DNA of 64,000 nucleotides from Robbsia andropogonis (lineage in GTDB: Bacteria > Pseudomonadota > Gammaproteobacteria > Burkholderiales > Burkholderiaceae). Below, piece by piece: positions 46,891-55,464 of the stretch. Location of the stretch: the NCBI RefSeq assembly GCF_000970345.1, contig NZ_LAQU01000001.1, forward strand, positions 372,001 to 436,000. Reading direction: 5' to 3'. The position numbers and the translations under genes are program-made. Under the pieces are notes generated by a model. The model made no database searches and was not told the DNA's origin. It saw only the letters and a program-made list of their open reading frames with translations. The first letter of the stretch is position 1; every line of letters begins with the position of its first letter.

Positions 46891-48285
46891 ATGCAATCAA
46901 AACCGAGCGCGGCCAGCCTGGCCCATGGCGCCACCACACCGTCGTCGACCGCCCCGGAAGTCACAAAGGTCAGTCCGTCCGCGTATGCATCACAGTTCGC
47001 ACGGAATGGTGGGTTGCCGGCTCCGGCACGTATCCGCCGCACGCAGGTCATCGCGCTGACACTGCTGATGATCAGCGGCATCATCAATTACCTCGATCGA
47101 GGCGTGCTGTCCGTCGCGAACTCGCTGATTCGCGACGACATGGGACTGTCGTTGACGCAGATGGGCTTTTTGCTTTCCGCTTTCTCGTGGACGTATGCCA
47201 TCTTCCAATTACCGGTAGGTTGGCTTGTCGACCGCATCGGCGCGCGCACATTGCTGGGCCTGGGCTTGATCGTCTGGTCGCTTGCACAAGCGGCGGGCGG
47301 CATCGTCGGCACATTCGGCTGGTTCATCGTCGCGCGTATCGTCCTGGGGATCGGGGAAGCCCCGCAATTCCCTTCCGCCGCACGCGTGGTCAGCGACTGG
47401 TTCCCGCTGCGCGCCCGCGGCAAACCCACCGGTATCTTCAATTCGGCCTCGCCACTGGGCTCGGCCCTGGCGCCGTTATGTCTGTCGGTTCTGCTGACAT
47501 CGTTCCACTGGCGTTGGGCATTCATCATCACCGGTGCGGCGGGACTCGTCGCCGCCATTGTCTGGCTGGCGATCTACCGGAATCCGGACAGGTCCCGGAT
47601 GAACGCCGACGAATTGGCCTACCTCGAACAGGACGCGGATCAATCCGCCACGACGGCACGTCCGGCGATGTCGTTGGATGACTGGCTCGGCCTGTTCCGT
47701 CACGCCACTACCTGGGGAATGCTGATTGGCTATTTCGGCTCCGTCTATTTGAACTGGGTCTACCTGACCTGGTTGCCGGCCTACCTGACGTCCGAGCGCC
47801 ATATGAGCCTGGCCCGCACGGGTATTGCCGCGTCGGTGCCGTTTTTTTGCGGCTTTCTGGGATCATTGTGCGCGGGATGGTTTTCCGATCTGGTCACCAG
47901 CAAGACCGCACAACCGGTCATCGCCCGCCGCAATGCGGTGGTCTTAGCCATGCTGGGCATGGTGGCATTCACGATCCCGGCGGCCCTGGTGCAAAGCAAT
48001 ACCGTCGCGCTCGCCTGCATCTCCGTCGTGATTTTCCTCGCGAACGCAGCGTCGGCGAGTTCGTGGGCGCTGGCGACGGCAGCGGCCCCGCCAAGCAGGA
48101 TCGCATCGCTCGGGTCATTGCAGAACTTCGGCGGCTTTTTGGGCGGAGCGCTGGCCCCGATCCTGACGGGCGTCATCGCCGGACACTGGTCGTTCGTTCC
48201 AGCGCTGTTGACCGCCGCCGGTATCGCTTTCGTTGGCGCCATGAGCTATCTGATCCTGGTGCGCAAGCCGATCGTCGAAGGCTGA
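46891..48285 (+). CDS. MFS transporter, anion:cation symporter (hexuronate/glucarate) type
   Basis: A 464-residue 12-span transporter of the ACS group, which moves sugar acids such as glucarate, galactonate or hexuronates with protons. INYLDRGVLSVANSLIRDDMG in the first loop, LPVGWLVDRIGARTLLG, and RIVLGIGEAPQFPSAARVVSDWFP are characteristic. AGAGAGGG before the ATG supports the start. It lies 163 bases after rbsK in the same operon; the class suggests that the operon substrate is a sugar acid. Confidence 0.88.
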   Translation: MQSKPSAASLAHGATTPSSTAPEVTKVSPSAYASQFARNGGLPAPARIRRTQVIALTLLMISGIINYLDRGVLSVANSLIRDDMGLSLTQMGFLLSAFSWTYAIFQLPVGWLVDRIGARTLLGLGLIVWSLAQAAGGIVGTFGWFIVARIVLGIGEAPQFPSAARVVSDWFPLRARGKPTGIFNSASPLGSALAPLCLSVLLTSFHWRWAFIITGAAGLVAAIVWLAIYRNPDRSRMNADELAYLEQDADQSATTARPAMSLDDWLGLFRHATTWGMLIGYFGSVYLNWVYLTWLPAYLTSERHMSLARTGIAASVPFFCGFLGSLCAGWFSDLVTSKTAQPVIARRNAVVLAMLGMVAFTIPAALVQSNTVALACISVVIFLANAASASSWALATAAAPPSRIASLGSLQNFGGFLGGALAPILTGVIAGHWSFVPALLTAAGIAFVGAMSYLILVRKPIVEG

Positions 48286-48345
48286 TCAGCAACGCTCCCA
48301 TTTCTCATACCGTTTTTGTTTCACGTTCAAGACAAGGTGCTATCG

Positions 48346-49308
48346 ATGTCCTCTGCTTCCACCGCATCCACGGGAATTTCCACTGTCGTCAAGGGTATCG
48401 TGCCCGTGATGCTGACGCCGTTCCATGAAGACGGCACGATCGATTATCAGGGGCTGGACCGCCTGGTCGAGTGGTACCTGGCGAACGGTTCCGACGCGCT
48501 GTTCGCGGTCTGTCAATCCAGCGAAATGCTGAAGCTGACATTGGAAGAACGTGGCGCGCTGGGCAAGCATGTCGTTGACAAGGTTGCCGGCAGGGTGCCG
48601 GTGGTGGTATCCGGGCATATCAGCAACGATCTGGAAAAACAGGTCGAGGAACTGCTGGTCGCGGCCAAGACGGGAGCGGACGGCATCGTCCTCGTGACGA
48701 ACCGCCTCGATCCGGAACAAAAAGGTACGGATGCATTTCTGTCGAATCTGCAATACCTGCTGGATCGGTTGCCGGCCGACATGCCGCTGGGCCTGTACGA
48801 ATGCCCGGCCCCCTACCGCCGTCTGCTGACGGATGAAGAACTGCGTTTCTGCATCGACACCGGCCGCTTCATCATGCTGAAGGATGTGAGCTGCGACCTG
48901 GACACCGTGAAGCGCCGCGTGAAACTGGCGGAAGGCTCGACGCTGCAGATCTTGAACGCCAACGCGGCGATCGCACGGGATGCGATGCGCGCCGGCTCGG
49001 GCGGCTTCAACGGCGTGTTCACGAATTTCCACCCGGACCTCTACAACTGGCTTCGAAACCACGGTGACGAAGACCCCGCGCTAGCCGATGAACTCTCGAC
49101 GTTCCTGGTGCTATGCGCGGTCTCGGAATCGCTCGGCTATCCGGCGCTCGCAAAGATGTACCATCAACGTATCGGCACGTTCTCCTCCATCCGGTGCCGC
49201 GTGATCGACTTCGATGTGCGCGAACGATTCTGGGCGTTGGATGCGATCCTCGACAAGATTGTCGACGGAACCGAACATTTCCGCGCCCGCATTGCCAAGC
49301 GCGCTTGA
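48346..49308 (+). CDS. Dihydrodipicolinate synthase (DapA)-family protein, third copy
   Basis: A 320-residue class I aldolase-like TIM barrel with Schiff-base lysine K179 (FIMLKDVSCD) and Tyr Y151 (LGLYECPAPYR). The 2-keto-acid loop appears as CQSSEMLKLT, where canonical DapA has GTTGE, so the substrate differs from pyruvate plus aspartate semialdehyde. AAGGTG lies before the ATG. Between the ACS transporter and the LacI gene, it probably splits or dehydrates a keto-deoxy sugar acid. Confidence 0.86.
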   Translation: MSSASTASTGISTVVKGIVPVMLTPFHEDGTIDYQGLDRLVEWYLANGSDALFAVCQSSEMLKLTLEERGALGKHVVDKVAGRVPVVVSGHISNDLEKQVEELLVAAKTGADGIVLVTNRLDPEQKGTDAFLSNLQYLLDRLPADMPLGLYECPAPYRRLLTDEELRFCIDTGRFIMLKDVSCDLDTVKRRVKLAEGSTLQILNANAAIARDAMRAGSGGFNGVFTNFHPDLYNWLRNHGDEDPALADELSTFLVLCAVSESLGYPALAKMYHQRIGTFSSIRCRVIDFDVRERFWALDAILDKIVDGTEHFRARIAKRA

Positions 49309-49330
49309 CCCCTTACCTATCGCCGCATCG

Positions 49331-50542
49331 ATGCCCGTTTCCGACCCTGCCGACCAGCCTCCCGTCTCTACGCCGAAAACCGGCAAGACCGCGCGTACGC
49401 GGCGAGGCAATGGGCGCAGTGTGCTGGAAGATGTTGCACGGCATGCCGGCGTATCCACGGCGACGGTCTCGCGCGTCTATAACGATCCAGGCAAAGTCTC
49501 GGCGGCAGTCCGCATACGTGTCGAAGCTGCCGCCAAAGCGTTGAACTGGATTCCGCATGCGGCCGGACGTGCGCTGGCCTCCACCCGCACGCATATCGCC
49601 GGCATCATCATCCCGACGCTGGACGATCACGTGTTCGCCTCGCAAGTGAGCGGCATGCAAGCCGCGTTCGCCGAGCACGGTATCACGCTCTTCCTCGGCT
49701 GCTCGAACTACGACCCCGCCCAGGCACTGACACAGGTCCAAGCGATGCTTGCACGCGGCGTGGAAGCGATGGCGCTGGTTGGTGAAGCCCATCCGCCCGA
49801 GGTGTTCGAGGCCCTGCGGCGCTATCGCGTGCCCTATGTCGTCACGTACGCTTATCGGCGCGACAGCCCTCATGTATGCGTCGGCTTCGACAATGCCGCC
49901 GCGTATGAGCGGATTGTCGACAAGCTGGTGGGATTAGGCCATCGGACCTTTGGCACGGTGTTCCAGCCCGCCGATGATAACGACCGGGTACAAGCCCGGC
50001 AGCGGGGATTACAGGCCGCTTTGCAGCGGCATGGCCTGCTCATCGCGCCGGAACATCGACGGGAAGGCCCGGCCACCCTCGCGTTCGGCCGCGACAGCCT
50101 GCGCGCGATCATGGGCCTCGATCAGCCCTTGCTCGAACGGTCCACGCGTTCGCCTGCCACGACCTCCGGGGCACGCCGAGCCCACAAAGCGGCGCCATCG
50201 GTCCGCCGTCCGACCGCGATCGTCTGCGGCAATGACATGCTTGCGCTGGGAGTCTTGCGCGAGGCGGCCGCGAACGGCCTCGTTGTACCCGAGGACCTGT
50301 CGGTAACCGGCTTCGATGACCTCGCACTTGCGGCAGAGGCACACCCCCCGCTGACGACGATGCGGGTCGACACGCACCGCATCGGCCGTCTTGCAGCCGA
50401 GCGCTTGCTGGCCATGATGCAGGCCGCCGCGACGGGCGGCGGGGGGAGCGCGGCCAACAGCAAGGACAACGTTTTGCCGGGTCATGATATCGAACCCGAA
50501 TGGCTCGAACGCGGCTCCACCGCGCCGGCACCGCCGCGTTGA
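49331..50542 (+). CDS. LacI-family transcriptional regulator
   Basis: A 403-residue repressor. After a 30-residue basic tail comes the DNA-binding helix-turn-helix and hinge (VLEDVARHAGVSTATVSRVY, then AAGRALAS). The periplasmic-binding-protein-like sugar domain follows (IAGIIIPTLDDHVFA, IVCGNDMLALGVLREA, SVTGFDDL). A variable insert at about 275-305 is Ser/Thr/Arg-rich. It begins 22 bases after the DapA-like gene. The two GCGC-centred operators before rbsK make self-regulated induction by the sugar likely. Confidence 0.92.
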   Translation: MPVSDPADQPPVSTPKTGKTARTRRGNGRSVLEDVARHAGVSTATVSRVYNDPGKVSAAVRIRVEAAAKALNWIPHAAGRALASTRTHIAGIIIPTLDDHVFASQVSGMQAAFAEHGITLFLGCSNYDPAQALTQVQAMLARGVEAMALVGEAHPPEVFEALRRYRVPYVVTYAYRRDSPHVCVGFDNAAAYERIVDKLVGLGHRTFGTVFQPADDNDRVQARQRGLQAALQRHGLLIAPEHRREGPATLAFGRDSLRAIMGLDQPLLERSTRSPATTSGARRAHKAAPSVRRPTAIVCGNDMLALGVLREAAANGLVVPEDLSVTGFDDLALAAEAHPPLTTMRVDTHRIGRLAAERLLAMMQAAATGGGGSAANSKDNVLPGHDIEPEWLERGSTAPAPPR

Positions 50543-50770
50543 ATGCGCATCGGCTAGCACCGAACGCGCGCGCAACGTCCGACGACCCCGTGTGTCCGGT
50601 TTATGACGTCATCACACTGTCATATTACGATCCGATGATACGCGCGATTGTGTAAGCATATCGACGTGTCGTATCGCCCGCGATCGGGCGTCCCGGTGCT
50701 CCGCGTGCCTTCGCGAAGTCTTGAGCACGCCCCCCAAGCCCCCTCAATCCATCCGAGAAGGAATCGTCTC

Positions 50771-52570
50771 ATGTCGAAGCCTGTGCCGCCGTCGCAAACC
50801 CCGCAAGACCCTACGCTGTCCTCCACCACCGCGGACACCGCATCTGCCTCGACAGGCAACGCCGAAGGAAGCATCCAGAAAGAAGGGCGCCGGCGTTTTT
50901 TGGGTGGTCTGACAGCGATGGGGCTCGGCGGCGTGCTGGCCAATGGGGAGTCCGTCGCCGCGCAGCATGGAGACACGCATCGGTCCGCGCCGCTGCCGGC
51001 GCATACGGTCGACAAGCTGCTGCGTGAACGTGTCAAGCACGTCGTGGTGATCTACGCGGAAAATCGCAGCTTCAACAACCTGTTCGCGGATTTTCCTGGT
51101 CTGCAATCGCCATTGTCGGCGGTGCCACCATCGGCATATCGGCAGTTGGATCGCGACGGCGTGACGGTGCTGCCAAAGCTGCCCGTCGTCCCCGATGGCT
51201 GGGCGCCGAAAGACCAGGTCGCGGACGGCATCACCTACAAGGCCGGCGAACAATATCAAACCGACCTGCCCAATGCGCCATTCCCACTACAAGGACCGCA
51301 AGGCGAAGCGCTGCCGTTGTCTATCGTCACGCACGACCTGTGGCATGTGTTCTACCAGAATCAGATGCAGATCAATGGCGGCAAGAACAATATGTTCGTG
51401 GCCTGGGCCGATTCTGGCGGCTTTCCAATGGGCTATTACACCAACACCAGCTATAGCCTGCAGTTGTGGAACCTGGCGACCGAGTTCGTGCTGTGCGACA
51501 ACTTCTTCCAGGGCGCATTCGGCGGGTCCTTTCTGAATCACCAGTATCTGGTGGCCGCCACGCCGCCACGCTATCCGAATGCGGCGTCGCGCATCGGCAA
51601 GTCCACGATTGCCACCACTGTCAGCGGTGATCCGCGCGACCCGAATCTCAAGCCGTTGCCTGAATCGCCCGCCAGCGCAATGAATGGCATCCCGAAATTT
51701 GGTCCGAGCGCGCTGACGCCGGAAGAAACGCTGGCTGACGGATCGAAACTCAGCTATGGCGTCAACACGATGTTGCCGCCCTATATCCCCACCCCGCCGG
51801 ATGTCAAGCTCGACGCGAACGGGATAGCGGACATGACCAATCCGGCCAATGCCAAGGTGTGTCCGCCGCAGCATCATGAACACATTGGCGACAAGCTCGA
51901 CAAGAAAGGCGTGTCATGGGCGTGGTATTCCGGCGCCTTTCAGCAAGCCATCGATGCGCAGGGCAAGAACATCACCAACGGCACGCCGGTCATCCCGAAT
52001 TTCCAATGGCACCACCAACCGTTGAACTATTTCGAGAACCTCGGCCCGAATACCGCGTCACGTCGCGAACATCTGCGTGATGGCGGGCTGGGCGATGCAA
52101 CGTCGACGAATCATTTCCTCGCTGACGCGCAGGCAGGCACGTTACCCGCCGTGACGTTCTACAAGCCGCAAGGCAATCTGAACCTGCACGCCGGCTATGC
52201 CGACGTGTCGTCCGGCGACCGGCATATCTCGCACATCGTCAATGTGCTGCGCAATAGTCCGCAATGGAAGGACATGGTCATCGTCATCACCGTCGACGAA
52301 AACGGCGGGTGGTGGGATCATGTCGCCCCACCGAAGGGGGACCGCTGGGGTCCTGGCACGCGCATCCCGGCCTTGGTGATCTCGCCGCTGGCAAAACGCG
52401 GCTTTGTCGATCACACGCAATACGACACGGGCTCGATCCTGCGTCTGATCACCCGCACGTTCGGCCTCGACGTACTCGATGGCCTGAAGGAAAGGGACGA
52501 TGCGCTGCGCGCGAATGGTTTCCCCGCCATGGGCGATATGACCAATGCACTGGATCTGGCGAAACGCTAG
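50771..52570 (+). CDS. Tat-exported phosphoesterase (acid phosphatase / phospholipase C family)
   Basis: A 599-residue alkaline-phosphatase-superfamily protein of the PLC/AcpA type. An R-R-R-F-L twin-arginine motif (about 40-44, GRRRFLGGLTAMGLGG) marks export through Tat. Catalytic-type segments are VVVIYAENRSFNNLFADFPG, FLNHQYLVAA, and the metal-site VITVDENGGWWDHVAPPKG with RIPALVISPLAKRG. It should release phosphate from organic esters in the periplasm or outside. GAAGGA precedes the ATG at 50771. A GC hairpin follows. Confidence 0.88.
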   Translation: MSKPVPPSQTPQDPTLSSTTADTASASTGNAEGSIQKEGRRRFLGGLTAMGLGGVLANGESVAAQHGDTHRSAPLPAHTVDKLLRERVKHVVVIYAENRSFNNLFADFPGLQSPLSAVPPSAYRQLDRDGVTVLPKLPVVPDGWAPKDQVADGITYKAGEQYQTDLPNAPFPLQGPQGEALPLSIVTHDLWHVFYQNQMQINGGKNNMFVAWADSGGFPMGYYTNTSYSLQLWNLATEFVLCDNFFQGAFGGSFLNHQYLVAATPPRYPNAASRIGKSTIATTVSGDPRDPNLKPLPESPASAMNGIPKFGPSALTPEETLADGSKLSYGVNTMLPPYIPTPPDVKLDANGIADMTNPANAKVCPPQHHEHIGDKLDKKGVSWAWYSGAFQQAIDAQGKNITNGTPVIPNFQWHHQPLNYFENLGPNTASRREHLRDGGLGDATSTNHFLADAQAGTLPAVTFYKPQGNLNLHAGYADVSSGDRHISHIVNVLRNSPQWKDMVIVITVDENGGWWDHVAPPKGDRWGPGTRIPALVISPLAKRGFVDHTQYDTGSILRLITRTFGLDVLDGLKERDDALRANGFPAMGDMTNALDLAKR

Positions 52571-52586
52571 ATCCGTTATGACGATC

Positions 52587-52608
52587 CCCCTCGCCGCACG
52601 GCGGGGGG
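52587..52608 (+). terminator. GC-rich hairpin after the phosphoesterase gene
   Basis: CCCCTCGCCG pairs with CGGCGGGGGG around a 2-4 base loop, starting 17 bases after the stop codon. Only a short, broken T-poor tail follows, so it may be a weak or factor-assisted terminator. Confidence 0.4.
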
Positions 52609-52709
52609 CGAATTGATCACTGCCGCGTAGTCCATTCCGAAGCGTTCGACGCCGTTGGATCGCGTACCGCTTTCAATGGCACACCCTGCACCCTGGCGGC
52701 AAGCAGGGG

Positions 52710-53225
52710 TCAATCCAGTTGCAGACGATAAAAACGCGAATCCACGGCCATCCGCGGAAAACGGTCTGGCAACGCATCGGCGTCCGTCTGGACAAAGCCG
52801 TGTTTCTCGTAAAAACGATGCGCGGCCAGAAACATGGCGGTGGTGCCGAGAAATATTTCCGCCACGCCCCGCTCACGCGCGCTTTGCAGCAGATGCGCCA
52901 ACAGGGCATGGGCCACACCGAACGTGCGCCCACGATACGGCGCTGAAACGAACATCTTGCGTAACGCCGCCTGCCCCGCGCCAATGTCCTTCAGGCCGAT
53001 CGTGCCGACCACCATCGCGCCACGCACGTCGTCTTCGACCTCCGCCACCCAGAAGTTACCGCATCCCTGCTGGTAGAACGTTGGAATGGCGCGCAGGTCG
53101 GGCTGCTCGTCCACCGTGATCGGAACGCCGAACTCCTCGCGTTGAATCCGCAAAACGACATGAAGGACCGCCTGTTCATCGGAAGGCTTGAAGGGACGGA
53201 TACGTACCAGGGAAGAGGCTTGCAT
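52710..53225 (-). CDS. GNAT-family N-acetyltransferase
   Basis: A 171-residue GCN5-related acetyltransferase. VRIRPFKPSDEQAVLHVV begins the fold, NFWVAEVEDDVRGAMVVGTIGL gives strands 2-4, the acetyl-CoA loop is RKMFVSAPYRGRTFGVAHALL, and HRFYEKHGF is the usual helix near the end. The substrate is unknown. The ATG at 53225 gives a normal GNAT length; 63 further upstream codons are open but low-complexity. Confidence 0.87.
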   Translation of the reverse strand: MQASSLVRIRPFKPSDEQAVLHVVLRIQREEFGVPITVDEQPDLRAIPTFYQQGCGNFWVAEVEDDVRGAMVVGTIGLKDIGAGQAALRKMFVSAPYRGRTFGVAHALLAHLLQSARERGVAEIFLGTTAMFLAAHRFYEKHGFVQTDADALPDRFPRMAVDSRFYRLQLD

Positions 53226-53665
53226 AAAGAACAGGAAAAGCGTGCTGAAAAAAGAAAAAAAGCGTCGAGCAGTGACAGTATCCGCCGATACATGGCGTAG
53301 TGTCCATGCCAACGCTGACCCAAAAAACAACCGGCGCCATACGACCATGCGCCTGACACGCCACTGGGCGCCCTCACCCAACGATTTTTCGAAAGCGCCA
53401 ACGTGGATGTGCATTCTTCCATTGCATTGCAGATCACGCGTTGATCATGCCGGCCTGAACAATGCCGCAACGGTCGCACCAGCCGATGCTTCCTGCGTCA
53501 CGGTGGAAACAGCGTGATGTTTCATCGTACTGTCAGTGACCCTTCATTGTGCTTACCAATGAAATCCATCTGGCCGCAAGGTCTACCCCCGCACGCGGTC
53601 CCGGCGGCGGCGCATCTCTGCTAGAGTGAAGCGACGTGCTTTAGACGCAATAAGGAGGCAGGAAG
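53226..53665. other. Divergent promoter region, acetyltransferase / trehalase
   Basis: About 440 bases. It includes an A-rich part at 53240-53270 and a hairpin TTCATTG-(7)-CAATGAA at 53543-53563, about 100 bases before the trehalase gene. No further gene is supported. Confidence 0.4.
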
Positions 53666-55384
53666 ATGACGCATCGCTCCACAAAAGTACTTGCGCAAGG
53701 AGGGAAAGCTCCCGGCGTCGAACATGTCGTGGCGGCGGACGGACGAACGCCCGCCGATCGCTACCAGGAAATGTTTGTCGCCATACAGCAGTCGCGCGTC
53801 TTTCCCGACAGCAAGACGTTCGTCGATTGCCAGCCGTTACGTGATCCGCAATCGATCGTCGCACGGTACCGGGAGAATCACGCGTTGCCGGGCTTCGACC
53901 TGCGCGCTTTCGTTGCCGACCATTTCATCACGGAACCGGTACACAACAGTCATTACGTCTCGGACCCCGCTCAACCCATCGGGGCGCATATCGATGCGCT
54001 GTGGGATGTCCTGACCCGCACCCCGGACTCCCACCCCGCGAATGGCTCGTTGCTGCCGGTGCCCTTCGACTATGTCGTGCCAGGTGGTCGTTTCGGTGAA
54101 ATGTACTATTGGGATTCTTACTTCACGATGCTTGGCATGGCGGAAAGCGGGCGGCACGGATTGTTACGCAACATGGCCGATAATTTCGCTTTCCTAATTG
54201 ATGCCTATGGCCATATACCCAATGGCAACCGCAGCTACTACCTAAGCCGTTCGCAACCGCCGGTGTTCGCGTTAATGGTGGATCTTTTTGAGGAGCACGG
54301 CCTGAAACGCGCCGTGCATTTCCTGCCCCAGTTATTGCGCGAACACGCCTTCTGGATGGAAGGCGCCGAGGACACGCTACCGGGCAATGCCTATCGCCAC
54401 GTCGTGCGAATGGAAGACGGGGCATTGCTGAATCGATATTGGGATGAACGCGACACGCCGCGGGATGAGGGGTTTCTCGAGGATATCGAAGCAGGACGCC
54501 TAGCCGGTGTGATCAAGGATATCAGCGCCCACGGCACGGTGCGGACCGAGGCAAGTGGCGCCGTCGTGACACCAGAGACGTTCAAATCGGAATTGTTTCG
54601 CGACCTGCGCGCCGGCGCCGCGTCCGGCTGGGATTTCAGTTCGCGTTGGCTGGCCGACCCTGACGATCTTTCGACGATCCGCACGACCGCTATTCTGCCG
54701 GTGGACCTCAACAGTTTCCTATACAAGCTGGAAACACAGATATCGCGTCTTAGCGGGGCAAGTGGTGACGAAGCAGGCCAGGAACGTTTTCGTGGTTTGG
54801 CGGAGGCACGCCGCGTTGCCGTAGACCGTTACCTGTGGAGCGACTTGACGAGCGCTTACGTGGACTACGACTGGAAACTCGGGAAGCCGCGCGAAGAATT
54901 GACGGCCGCCGCCGCTACCCCGCTGTACGTGGGCCTAGCGACGCAGCAGCAAGCACATCAAGTAGCGCAAGCCATGTCCGTCAAGCTGTTGGCGCCCGGT
55001 GGACTGATGACCACCGAGCGCGACAGCCCGCAACAATGGGATCGTGCCAACGGCTGGGCGCCGCTGCAATGGCTTGCGATAAAAGGATTACGCCGCTACA
55101 ACCAGCGTGAACTCGCGCAGGATATCGCCCATCGCTGGCTGGATACGGTGGGCGCACTCTATCGACGAGAAAGCAAATTGGTGGAAAAGTACGCGCTGCA
55201 TGCAGATAACGTTAGTGATCCGCATGATGTCGTTGGAGGGGGCGGAGGGGGCGAATATCCATTGCAGGATGGGTTTGGATGGACCAACGGCGTCACCCGC
55301 AAGCTGCTCGCGGAGCATCCTTCGCATCGTACCCACCAGGCATGCGCCGGGGAACATCGACACGGACACCCGCGTTCGCAGTGA
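53666..55384 (+). CDS. treF: Cytoplasmic alpha,alpha-trehalase (GH37)
   Basis: A 572-residue GH37 trehalase that splits trehalose into two glucose. Signature 1, PGGRFGEMYYWDSYFTMLG, is at 139-157; GHIPNGNRSYYLSRSQPP and RAGAASGWDFSSRWL contain catalytic acid/base residues. Signature 2 reads QWDRANGWAPLQW with Ala461 where proline is usual. GGGGEYPLQDGFGWTNGV closes the domain and is followed by about 25 residues of unrelated His/Arg-rich tail. No signal peptide, and it resembles E. coli TreF throughout. GGAGG precedes the ATG. Glucose produced could feed the convergent zwf product after phosphorylation. Confidence 0.93.
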   Translation: MTHRSTKVLAQGGKAPGVEHVVAADGRTPADRYQEMFVAIQQSRVFPDSKTFVDCQPLRDPQSIVARYRENHALPGFDLRAFVADHFITEPVHNSHYVSDPAQPIGAHIDALWDVLTRTPDSHPANGSLLPVPFDYVVPGGRFGEMYYWDSYFTMLGMAESGRHGLLRNMADNFAFLIDAYGHIPNGNRSYYLSRSQPPVFALMVDLFEEHGLKRAVHFLPQLLREHAFWMEGAEDTLPGNAYRHVVRMEDGALLNRYWDERDTPRDEGFLEDIEAGRLAGVIKDISAHGTVRTEASGAVVTPETFKSELFRDLRAGAASGWDFSSRWLADPDDLSTIRTTAILPVDLNSFLYKLETQISRLSGASGDEAGQERFRGLAEARRVAVDRYLWSDLTSAYVDYDWKLGKPREELTAAAATPLYVGLATQQQAHQVAQAMSVKLLAPGGLMTTERDSPQQWDRANGWAPLQWLAIKGLRRYNQRELAQDIAHRWLDTVGALYRRESKLVEKYALHADNVSDPHDVVGGGGGGEYPLQDGFGWTNGVTRKLLAEHPSHRTHQACAGEHRHGHPRSQ

Positions 55385-55464
55385 CCCGATGACGGTGATC
55401 ACTGCGGGCCCATGAGGTGCATCTTGCCGGCCAGGCACGACGATGCCGTGCATGACCTTTTCAC

